A DNA stretch of 64,000 nt from Desulfoluna butyratoxydans (GTDB lineage: Bacteria > Desulfobacterota > Desulfobacteria > Desulfobacterales > Desulfolunaceae), in contig NZ_CAADHO010000008.1 in NCBI RefSeq assembly GCF_900699765.1, positions 124,001-188,000 of the forward strand. The letters are read 5' to 3'. Below are positions 26,952 to 35,300 of this stretch, piece after piece. Made by a program: the position numbers and the translations under genes. Each line of letters begins with the position of its first letter. Positions within the stretch are counted from its first letter, which is position 1. The notes under the pieces are model-generated. The model worked only from the letters and a program-made list of their open reading frames with translations. It was not told the origin of the DNA and made no database searches.

Positions 26952-27600
26952 GGTTCACTCCTTTAAAAAAAGCCACGGCCCCGTGCACCTCTGTGCTGTA
27001 CTCAGAAAAGCATGCTCCCAAGGCGCTCTCCAGATCCGCCAGATTATCGCAATGGTTGCTGAACACCTTCGTCTCGTTGAATCGCCTCTGCAGTCTCAGA
27101 CCCATGGCTCCCTTGGGAACCCCTTCCCCCAGGATGGTTGTACCGAACAGCACGCCCCCGGGGTTAAGGTGGGGTTTTAAATGGCTGAAGATCACCCCTT
27201 TCTCCTTGATGGTTCCCGGAAGGCAATGCAACAGGTAATTCGTGGCAATGGAGTCAAAGGCCGGAAGCCCCTGATCCGGGGGCTCCAGCACGTTGCCAAC
27301 ATGGGTGGTGACGCGGCAATGCACCAACCGCCGGGAGGTTTTCGCAAGGCTGTTCGGGTTCAGGTCGAAAAGGGTCACCCGGGGATTGGGAGCCGGGAAC
27401 TCGCAGCGTTGAAGGTGATACCCGGTCCCCACCCCCACATCCATGTGGTTGGCCGAAATGTTGTCGCTGTAAAATCGGGTGATGTTGGATGAGGGGCATT
27501 TCCAGACAAACCGGGCGGCAAAGTGCAGGACAAACATGTCATACACCATGAGCATGGGTTTTGTATAAGAGGCCGCACCGGCCATGACATCTGCGTGCAT
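26941..27600 (-). CDS. Class I SAM-dependent methyltransferase
   Basis: A 219-residue small-molecule methyltransferase. The SAM-binding region is HMDVGVGTGYHL (motif I), with LFDLNPNSL (motif II) and LPAFDSIATNYLLHCLPG (motif III/IV), followed by LKPHLNPGGVLFG. ATG 27600 is chosen because AAGGAT lies seven bases upstream and the protein then has the normal length; an upstream extension to 27717 lacks a start signal. It lies in the NRPS operon, between the PKD-thioesterase gene and the last thioesterase, with which it overlaps. It probably methylates the assembled product; whether on C, N or O cannot be told. Confidence 0.82.
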   Translation of the reverse strand: MHADVMAGAASYTKPMLMVYDMFVLHFAARFVWKCPSSNITRFYSDNISANHMDVGVGTGYHLQRCEFPAPNPRVTLFDLNPNSLAKTSRRLVHCRVTTHVGNVLEPPDQGLPAFDSIATNYLLHCLPGTIKEKGVIFSHLKPHLNPGGVLFGTTILGEGVPKGAMGLRLQRRFNETKVFSNHCDNLADLESALGACFSEYSTEVHGAVAFFKGVNHGA

Positions 27601-27735
27601 TGTTTCATCCTTTCCGGGGAAGCCGGGGCTTCCCCCTTTTCTTACTGGTTTCGCATACGCCTGCCACAAGGCTGAATCGCCCGGGGCAAGCGCATACATG
27701 GCATCATGACAAATCACGGTTCCCTGATCCCAGGC

Positions 27736-28818
27736 TCACTCCCGTCGGTCGTCCAGGATGGCATTGAGAATGGCAAGGACATCTTCCCGCGAGCTGTCGA
27801 TGAAAAAATGCTCACCCGGAAACATGCGACAGGCAAAGCCCCCTTCCGTCACCTCCTGCCAGGCGAGGATCTGATCATGGGTAGCCGCCATATCCTCTTC
27901 GCCCCCGAGGGCTGTGATGGGGCTCTGAACGATCATGCCGGGGGTGTAGGCCCAGGTATCCACCATCTCGAAATCCGAGCGAATCCAGGAAAAGAGCTCC
28001 GCATGGTCCTCTTTATGGTCCGCCATCTCCTGATCGATCAGACCGATCTGGAGAAGGAAGGCGATGAAAGGCTCCTCAGGCAGGTTGTGCAAGGGCGGCC
28101 GCTGCCCATAAACCGGTAACTGGGGGGCCGGGGTCCCGGACATGACCAGGTGAAACGGACGGGGGAGCCCCTGTTCTTCCAGCCTGTCTGCCACTTCAAA
28201 ACCGATGAGGGCCCCCATGCAGTGACCGAAGAAAACAAAGGGCACGTCCGTCAGCGGGGTGATGTCCCGACACACCTCGTCCACAATGTCGTCAAGGAGG
28301 GTAAACGCGGCCTCTCCGTCCCGGTAAAAACGCCCGGGAAACATCACGCTCACCAGCTCCACATCCTCTCCCAAATGGCTGAGCCACGGATCGTAGATCT
28401 GTGCCCCCTGGCCTGCATAGGGAAAACAAAAAACCCGGAGCCGTGGATTTTTCCGCGGCAGGGGCCTGTAAAGGCACTGGCCTGCCGGAGCCGCCACAAC
28501 GACCTGCTCGTCCGGCACGCTCTCCATAAAAAGGTTGGAAACCACCAGCCGCACGGTGTAACGGCCGGGCACATCCGGGGTAAACACCGGGGTGATGCTG
28601 TCGTCGCATGACAAAGTTGCCGTGCTGTATTCCGGGGGCGTAAGCTCCCACCGGTACGCAAGGGGACCAAGCCCCGTGCTCCCGCTTCCGTCCAGGGTCA
28701 CCTCGGCTCCCGTGGCCACGATCCTGTCCTCCCCGGTGTCGGCCACGGGGATCTCATCGCATCCCACGAGCCCAGTCAGAGCCAGCAGGACCAGAAGCCC
28801 ATACCTTAACGTTTTCAT
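27736..28818 (-). CDS. Lipoprotein fusing a PKD-like domain to a Cys-type thioesterase
   Basis: A 360-residue protein of unusual architecture. ATG 28818 has a strong AAAGGAG seven bases upstream. A signal peptide ends in lipobox LVGC (Cys20) followed by Asp, which in E. coli rules would keep the lipoprotein in the inner membrane. Residues about 24-110 resemble a PKD/Ig-like beta-sandwich (VTLDGSGSTGLGPLAYRWEL, PGRYTVRLVVSN). Residues about 120-360 are a complete type II thioesterase (FCFPYAGQGAQIYDPW), with GHCMG (Cys200 in the nucleophile position), an acid in GGEED and His in PGEHFF. Type II thioesterases are normally cytosolic single-domain enzymes. Here the enzyme should face the periplasm. 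It could hydrolyse or mature the exported metallophore, or anchor the assembly line if translocation fails. The architecture is seen directly; the function is inference. Confidence 0.85.
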   Translation of the reverse strand: MKTLRYGLLVLLALTGLVGCDEIPVADTGEDRIVATGAEVTLDGSGSTGLGPLAYRWELTPPEYSTATLSCDDSITPVFTPDVPGRYTVRLVVSNLFMESVPDEQVVVAAPAGQCLYRPLPRKNPRLRVFCFPYAGQGAQIYDPWLSHLGEDVELVSVMFPGRFYRDGEAAFTLLDDIVDEVCRDITPLTDVPFVFFGHCMGALIGFEVADRLEEQGLPRPFHLVMSGTPAPQLPVYGQRPPLHNLPEEPFIAFLLQIGLIDQEMADHKEDHAELFSWIRSDFEMVDTWAYTPGMIVQSPITALGGEEDMAATHDQILAWQEVTEGGFACRMFPGEHFFIDSSREDVLAILNAILDDRRE

Positions 28819-28865
28819 CGTATTCTCCTTTCATTGAATCAATCACAGGCCACCCGGTGGCCTTT

Positions 28866-30137
28866 TCAGGCGTAGAAAATCTCGCTTCGCCTCATGCTGC
28901 CGAGAATTGCCTCCCCTTCGGCAAGCCAGCGCCGCACCTCGGCGTCATCGCACGAAATCACTTTCTCGGCCCAGCGACGGCAATAGGAACAGCGGGTATC
29001 GTCTCCCTGGTCGCCCGGGGGAGCCTCACCGATCATGCCGAGGTCGTCGCATATCCTTTCCTGGCAATCGTAGTGCTTCACAAACTTTGTCAGGAAACCG
29101 TCCAGGGCGGTATTGTCGATGTAAAGCTCCGGCAGATCGAAAAACATGCCGATTTTCTTAAGGACCTCCATGTTGAAATCACCCATGGCCGACACCGGGG
29201 GCGCCTCACGGTGATTGCTGTTTTTTGAGGTATGGTAATTGAGAATATCCAGGAGGTTTCCGTCGTAGCGTCTCTCGGCGTAGGCCTTCACCACACGGGA
29301 AAGCCACGCGGTGGTCTTCGTCCGGTCGATGAGCTTCAATGACAGGTTGTGGTTGCCGGCCCGGTCGCACAGCTCTTCGTAGTAGTGAATGTCCTCGGGA
29401 CGAATCCAGCTGGACCCCATGAGTTTCACCGGGTTGCCGATACGATTGTAATTGCAGGAAAGGATATTGTAGTCGATGTACATGCCCGGCCCCCCGTCCT
29501 CGGTGCGGCTCGCATGGGACATGCCCACGGCGTGGTTCACGGCAAAGGGGCAACTGGTCAGGCATACGCTGTTGGCAAAAATCCGCACGCCAGTTCCGGT
29601 CTGTTTCGTGTGCCGCAGGCACGCCTCAAGGAGCTTGAAATTACGCGTGGCCTCACGGACCAGGGTAATCTCGTCGGCCCCCAGCTCTTCCCAGTACCTG
29701 ATGCGCTGGCTGGTCCCCACCTCGGCAAACACCCCCACGGTGATCTTGAGTCGAGGGAACTGGGTTTTGATCACCTCACACAGATAAGGCGAGTTGATGG
29801 TCACCGCGTCCACCCCCATCTCATCCAGTTCCCCCAGAAATGAAAGGATCTCCTTATGGGTCTCCGGCGCCACCTCCCGGTTCCCCATGCAGATGGGGTT
29901 AAGCAGGTAGTTGAACTCGATGCCGTTGGCGTGACAGAGCGCGATGTGGCTGGCCATGGCTTCCCGTGAAATCTCCGGGATCAGCATGGAGGCCCTGCCC
30001 CCGCCGATGAGGTCATCTTTGAGCTTTCCGAAAACGGAAGCAAAGACGCCGTCTCCGTTGTGGGCGGCGATGGACTCCACAAGCCCGTTTTCAAAGTTGG
30101 TTCCGATGTCAAAGGTAATCTGGTCTTTTGGTTTCAT
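28866..30137 (-). CDS. U32-family protein, candidate iron-sulfur O2-independent hydroxylase
   Basis: A 423-residue protein of the U32 'peptidase' family. Better-studied members (UbiU/UbiV, TrhP, RlhA) are not proteases; UbiUV perform O2-independent hydroxylation with a [4Fe-4S] cluster, with prephenate as hydroxyl source. Visible features are the TIM-barrel segments DAVTINSPYL and ELGADEITLVREA. Cysteines at about 173, 192, 196 (CLTSC) and 228 resemble the four cluster ligands of UbiU. A second Cys group (358, 363, 383, 386, 396) is present in the C-terminal part. The start has AGGAAGAG upstream. It is embedded between two thioesterase genes in the NRPS operon. Hydroxylation of the metallophore without oxygen is an attractive inference for an anaerobe, but the substrate is unknown. 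Confidence 0.75.
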   Translation of the reverse strand: MKPKDQITFDIGTNFENGLVESIAAHNGDGVFASVFGKLKDDLIGGGRASMLIPEISREAMASHIALCHANGIEFNYLLNPICMGNREVAPETHKEILSFLGELDEMGVDAVTINSPYLCEVIKTQFPRLKITVGVFAEVGTSQRIRYWEELGADEITLVREATRNFKLLEACLRHTKQTGTGVRIFANSVCLTSCPFAVNHAVGMSHASRTEDGGPGMYIDYNILSCNYNRIGNPVKLMGSSWIRPEDIHYYEELCDRAGNHNLSLKLIDRTKTTAWLSRVVKAYAERRYDGNLLDILNYHTSKNSNHREAPPVSAMGDFNMEVLKKIGMFFDLPELYIDNTALDGFLTKFVKHYDCQERICDDLGMIGEAPPGDQGDDTRCSYCRRWAEKVISCDDAEVRRWLAEGEAILGSMRRSEIFYA

Positions 30138-30178
30138 GATTCACTCTTCCTGATGGTCAAAAATGATGAATTGCCGCT

Positions 30179-30967
30179 TCACAGAGAAGCCAGCGCCGTG
30201 CAGATATGAGAAAAAAGAGCCTCGCCGGCCCGGTCATCATGGAGATAAAAATGGCCCCCTGGAAACAATCGTGCAGAAAAGTCCTGGCTTGTGTGCTCAT
30301 CCCACGCCCTGAGGTGCGGCTCCGGCACAAAGCGGTCATCCCGCCCCCCGAACACATGGATGGGCACCGGAAGCCCCCCGGGCCCCGCGGCATCCGTCTC
30401 CCAGGTTTCCACCAACTGAAAATCGCCCTTGAGAACGGCCATGGTGCTCTTGACAACCGCGTCCTCTTCAAACAGAGAGTCAGGCCTCAACCCCAGGGCC
30501 TTCACCACCGAGACAAACTCATCGTCGGCAAGGGCATGCATATCCGGGTAGAGGGAAGGACATTGGGGGGCTCGCACACCGGAAAGGAAAAGGCTGGCGG
30601 GCATGGGCCCTCCCCGGCCATGGAGGGCCCGGGTAAGCTCAAAGCACAGCATGCCGCCCATGCAGTGTCCGAAAAAAACCACAGGTACATCCATAAAGGG
30701 TGCCAGTGCCCGATCCATCCTGGCGATGAGATCGGGAACCCAGGTCACCACCGGCTCATTCAATCTTTTTCCCCGTCCGGGGTAATTCACCGAGCAGAGC
30801 TCCACGTTGTCCGGCATAAAGCGGTCCCAGCCGCGAAAGGCCTCAACCCCGGTCCCGGCGTAGGGAAAAAAGACAAGCCGCACCGTCGGCTCGGCCACAG
30901 GCCTTGGAAAATCGAGCCAGCGACTGAACTGTTTTCGGGACTCAAGCCCCTTGCTACGTACCCGCAC
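30179..30967 (-). CDS. Type II thioesterase with Cys nucleophile
   Basis: A 262-residue free-standing thioesterase-family alpha/beta-hydrolase. VFFPYAGTGVEAF near residue 32 and the elbow GHCMG (Cys102 instead of Ser) are clear, with acid GGRDDRF and His PGGHFYL. GTG 30967 starts directly after the TAG of the condensation-protein gene, so the pair is translationally coupled. Cys-type thioesterases are known where strained or amine-captured products are released (for example beta-lactone and beta-lactam pathways). Neither NRPS ends in its own thioesterase domain, so this enzyme, with the coupled condensation-like protein, is a candidate chain-release factor. Confidence 0.88.
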   Translation of the reverse strand: MRVRSKGLESRKQFSRWLDFPRPVAEPTVRLVFFPYAGTGVEAFRGWDRFMPDNVELCSVNYPGRGKRLNEPVVTWVPDLIARMDRALAPFMDVPVVFFGHCMGGMLCFELTRALHGRGGPMPASLFLSGVRAPQCPSLYPDMHALADDEFVSVVKALGLRPDSLFEEDAVVKSTMAVLKGDFQLVETWETDAAGPGGLPVPIHVFGGRDDRFVPEPHLRAWDEHTSQDFSARLFPGGHFYLHDDRAGEALFSHICTALASL

Positions 30968-32299
30968 CTATCGCCCCCCGATCTGTTTCAAAGCCGCCAC
31001 AGGCATGTCCCCCGAATCCACAAGGGCGGAGAGCATGGCCTCCATGGCCTCCAGGAGAGCTTTTGCCTCACGGGAGGTGTAAAGGCCGGTGTCATGCATC
31101 ACCTTGAGATTCATCTCTTTGCCGGGCCAGACAAAAAGATTCAGCGGAGCAGAGGGCCTGTTCTCAAAATTATACCCGGTAAGGTGAAACCCCAGACCGT
31201 CGTAGTTGTCTTCATGGACAGGCATGTTTTCAAAAATGAACATGCAGTCATACAAGGGGGTGTCCACGGGAAGGCCGCACCACTGCCTGATCTGTCGATC
31301 CGAGCTGGAGGAGACCTCAAAAAGGGCCATCATCTCCCGGTGAAATCTGCGGGCCATGTCCACAAAGGAGGTCTCGGCATCGCAGCGGCACCTCACGGGC
31401 AGGGTGTTCAAATAGAGCCCCACCCGCTCCTGGGCATTTTCAAGTGCCAGGGGCCTGTCAGCCAGTGTGGCCCCCATGGTCAGGTCCAACGCCCCGCTAT
31501 CCATGGCCAGGAAAAAGATCCCTTGAAAAAGGGCGTTGAGCGTAATCTCGTGCTCCCGTGCCCATTGCGTCAGACCATCGAAAAGGTGGGCAATGCCAAG
31601 ATCCAATCGTTCCCACCGACCGGACGGCTCCCTGTCGGCTCCGCCCGTTGATGCGGACTCAAGGCGTGCGCCCTTCAGGTATTCCTTCCAGAACGCCTCT
31701 TCCCGGTCCAGATCCCGCTGTTTCAGCCAGGCCACGTAGTCACGATAAGGATAGGTGACGGGGTTATCGGGTTCGCGGCCATCCACATACAGGGCGCGGT
31801 AAGCCTCCAGAAACTCACGGATCACGATGGGAATGTTCCACCCGTCCATGAGGATCTCCGGGAAGCGCCACCAGAGCTTGAAGGCTTCGGCCTCTTCACG
31901 AACCAGGTCGAGCCGCATGAGGGGGGCTTTTTCCAAAACGAAATCCGTTTTCCGGTCTTCTTCCACAAGGCGCCTGAACGCAGCCTCCCGCTCCCGGGGC
32001 TCCATGTTCCGAAGGTCAACGGTTCCGTAAACAAACCGCGTGTCGTTGCGGACCACTTGGAGGGGCCTGTCCAGGTCCCTGGCGTGAAACGAGGTCCGAA
32101 AACAGACGTGATTGCGAATAATGTGTTCCCAGCTCCTTGCAAAGAGCGCCTCGTCCACGGTCCCCCGGTAGTCAAACACAAGGTCCATTCGGTGAACCCC
32201 CACGCCGGGGGCCTCAAGGCATTCGTTGAGGATCCGGCCCTGAACGTCGGTGAGGTCGTAGATATCTTCTATTGTCCGGGCTATCTCATGTGAAACCAT
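30968..32299 (-). CDS. Free-standing condensation-like protein with altered active site
   Basis: A 443-residue condensation-domain protein without adenylation or carrier domains. The start YDLTDVQGRIL matches core C1, and RTSFHARDLDRPLQVV matches C2. At the catalytic HHxxxDG position it reads PEILMDG (residues 147-153): the structural Asp-Gly is kept but the catalytic His is Glu. FIFENMP and NLFVWPG follow in the C-terminal lobe. The start has AAGGAG upstream. It lies between the PKS/NRPS and the coupled Cys-thioesterase. The C-terminal domain of the preceding synthetase has the same His-to-Glu change. It may be a structural partner, a release catalyst or a non-canonical condensing enzyme; normal peptide-bond formation is doubtful. 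Confidence 0.82.
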   Translation of the reverse strand: MVSHEIARTIEDIYDLTDVQGRILNECLEAPGVGVHRMDLVFDYRGTVDEALFARSWEHIIRNHVCFRTSFHARDLDRPLQVVRNDTRFVYGTVDLRNMEPREREAAFRRLVEEDRKTDFVLEKAPLMRLDLVREEAEAFKLWWRFPEILMDGWNIPIVIREFLEAYRALYVDGREPDNPVTYPYRDYVAWLKQRDLDREEAFWKEYLKGARLESASTGGADREPSGRWERLDLGIAHLFDGLTQWAREHEITLNALFQGIFFLAMDSGALDLTMGATLADRPLALENAQERVGLYLNTLPVRCRCDAETSFVDMARRFHREMMALFEVSSSSDRQIRQWCGLPVDTPLYDCMFIFENMPVHEDNYDGLGFHLTGYNFENRPSAPLNLFVWPGKEMNLKVMHDTGLYTSREAKALLEAMEAMLSALVDSGDMPVAALKQIGGR

Positions 32300-32345
32300 G
32301 TCGTTTCTCCTTCATGTTGCAGGTCTACAAATCCGCTCCCGGGCA

Positions 32346-35300
32346 TCAGGAGGCAGCAATCTCCGAAAGCACCCGGTCCAGGGTGGCCTGGTCCAGGGCC
32401 TCGGCCAACGGGAAATCCACCGGTGTAAGGAGCAGGGCATCGCTTTCAGCCACGGCACCGGCCAATTGCACCAGCGCCTGCTTTAAGGCATGGGCGATTT
32501 CATGCAAGAGGCCGGAGGCCACCGTGCCGGCACGGCCCCTCAGGGTGACAAACAGGGCACCGCCCTCCTGGTGGGCCAGGATATCCAGGGCATGGCCCCC
32601 ATCGTCCTGAGGGGCCAGCCGCCTGACGGAGAGCCGGGTGTAATCAAAGCTCTCCTGCATGCTCCCGTACCAACAAACCCGCACCTCGGGTCGTTGCGAC
32701 TCATCCCCGTCGCCCACAGCGCTCTCCCATGCACCGCGACACGCATGTTTCGCCGCGTCCAGCCTTTCAGGGGCTGGAGTTCCATGGGACAGGGGAAGGC
32801 GCATCTCACTGACACGGTAAAACGAACCGCAAGCCTCAAGTCGAGCCCCCCCTGAATCCATGGCGCCATAGGGCCGGTGGAGAAGCTCCGCGTAAAGGTG
32901 CTCCCGGATCACCCCACCAAGTGCCAGGGTTTCTGCAAGGGCGGCCACAAGAAGCTCCTCGGGCTGAAGCCTTGCCTTTGCCAGTATGTCGGAAGGCAAG
33001 GCCCCCATGGAATCTCCGTCCAGGACAAAGGAGGCCTCCGCTCCGGACCGGTCTCCCTCCGGCACCGCGCCCCAGTGTGGGCTCTCCACCGCTCCCGCCT
33101 CCGGGATCGCCCCTGCCCTTCCATGGGCCAGCGCCTTGACCCTGTCGGCATAGACGGGCCGCGGCCCCGGTTCAGAGCAGTGCCCGTGCTCATCAACAGC
33201 CCCGTATGCCAGAAAAAAATCCGCCAGGAACCGGTCCACGGCGGGCAGGTCCATGATCAGTTCACCGGCAACGAGCAGAAGAAAGGAGTCCCCTGTCCTG
33301 TCCTCGAAGAGACACAGCTTCATCAGCGGGCTCTCGGAAAGGACCTGCATCTCCACCAGCTCCCGTTCAACCTTTGCAACGGCCTGTTGGATCTCCCCTT
33401 CGGCCATGCCCGTGATGTCGGCATAGTCCAGTTCCGGCAACGGTGGGGCCTCGTCATACTTCTGGATCCAGCGGCCCTCTTCCCGGACGAAAATGATACG
33501 AAACACGTCATGCAGGCTCGCAACGTGCTGGAAGGCGGCTTCGGCCCGCACCGGGTCCAGGGAGTCAGTCCGCAGCAGCACCGAGACATTGCACTCGGAC
33601 GCGGCCTGGCCGTATCGGGCAAGGCACCGTGCCTGGGCGGGAAGCAGGGGCAGGGGCCCCGTCAATGCAGCGGCACCGGACCGGGCGGCGTACCGCCTGC
33701 TCAAACACGCTGCCAGCTGCCGAATGGTGGGATGCTCGAAAAGCTCCTGGGGAGAGACCGTGATCCCGCCTTCGGTAAGCTGGGTCACGATGCGAATCCC
33801 CATGATGGAGTCCCCGCCAAGGGAGAAGAAGTTTTCATCAACATCAATGCCGGAGGCGTCGATACCGATGACCTCGGCAAAGGTTTTCACCAGTGTCCGG
33901 GTCAGGGCGTCGTCGGTGACCTCCTCACCCACAGCAGGCCCCCGCACGGTGGAGGGTTCCGGCAAGGCGTTGCGGTCCACTTTGCCGTTGGCCGTCAGGG
34001 GAAGGGCCGACAAAACCACCACCTCATGAGGGACCATGTAATCGGGCAAGGCGCGGGCCAGGGCCTCCTTCACCCCACCACTCGAGATGGAGGCCCCTGG
34101 CTGAGCCACGACATACGCCACCAGTTTTTTCGCATCCCTTTCCCCGGGTGCGTGGGCCACCACGGCATCCACGCCGGGCTGCCTGAGGGCAACGGCTTCA
34201 ATCTCTTCAAGCTCAATGCGGTGGCCCGAAATCTTCACCTGAAAATCCTCTCGCCCGAGAAACTCAATGCTGCCGTCGGGCAGGTAGCGCCCCATGTCCC
34301 CGGTACGGTAGAGCCGCTGCTTTGTTGTCGGGTGAACCACAAAGGCCTTCTCTGTAAGGGCCTCGGCGTTGAGGTACCCCTGGGCCAGGCCGGCCCCGCC
34401 GATAAAGAGCTCGCCGGGCACATGCACCGGGCACTCTCCCATGCGGCTGTTCAGGACATGGAACCACTGGTTGGCAAGGGGCTTTCCGTAAGGAATGCTT
34501 GATGCCGTCTCATCCACCTCGCCCATGGGATGGAAAATAGACCAGATGGCAGCCTCCGTCGCCCCGCCCAGGCTGATAAGCTCCGCCTCGGGCATGGGAA
34601 CCCGGATCTTGCCCGGAAGGCCCAGGGGGATCCAATCCCCGCTCAGAAGAGCGAGCCTGAGGGAAGGCAGGGAAGTGTGATGCGACATGTAAGTAACGAG
34701 CATGTCCATCAACGCAGGCACAGAGTTCCAGATCGTCACCCCATGGGTCTTGGCAAGGGAGAGCCAGTGCTCCGGGTCCCGGGACCTTCCCGGGCCGGGG
34801 ATCACCAGGGCACCGCCTGCGGTGAGCAGGCCGAAGATGTCATAGACGGAGAGGTCGAAGTGAAGTTCGGAGAGGGCAAAAACGCGGTCTGAGGCGGTGA
34901 CGTCAAACCGCCGGTTGATATCGGCGATGGTGTTAAACGCCGCGCCATGGGTCATCAGGACCCCCTTGGGCTTGCCCGTGGACCCCGAGGTGTAGATGGC
35001 ATAGGCTGGCTGGTCCGTGTTCTCCACCACCACGTGCTCCGCCTCATCCATGGCCTGTAAGGTTCCTTCCGTAATCACCATAGTGCGGGCGGTCTCCGGC
35101 AGAGCAAGGAATTCCAGCAAATGGGGTTGGGTCAGGACCTGCGTCGCCCCGCTGTTGGACAGGATATACCCCAGGCGCTCTTCCGGGAGGTCACTGCTCA
35201 CCGGAAGGTACGCGCAACCGGCCGCAAGAATTCCGAGCACCGAGGCGACCTGTTCCCACCCCTTGTCCATGACCACCGCAACCAGGCTTCCAGGAGCGGC

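Noticed and set aside
32346-33640. In-line thioesterase or epimerase at the end of the PKS/NRPS
   Set aside because: No GxSxG motif and no epimerase HHxxxDG; the domain is condensation-like with GELIMDL.
32877-34502. 541-codon plus-strand frame (and similar frames at 30206 and 38523)
   Set aside because: Antisense mirrors of the megasynthase and tailoring genes with no own signals.
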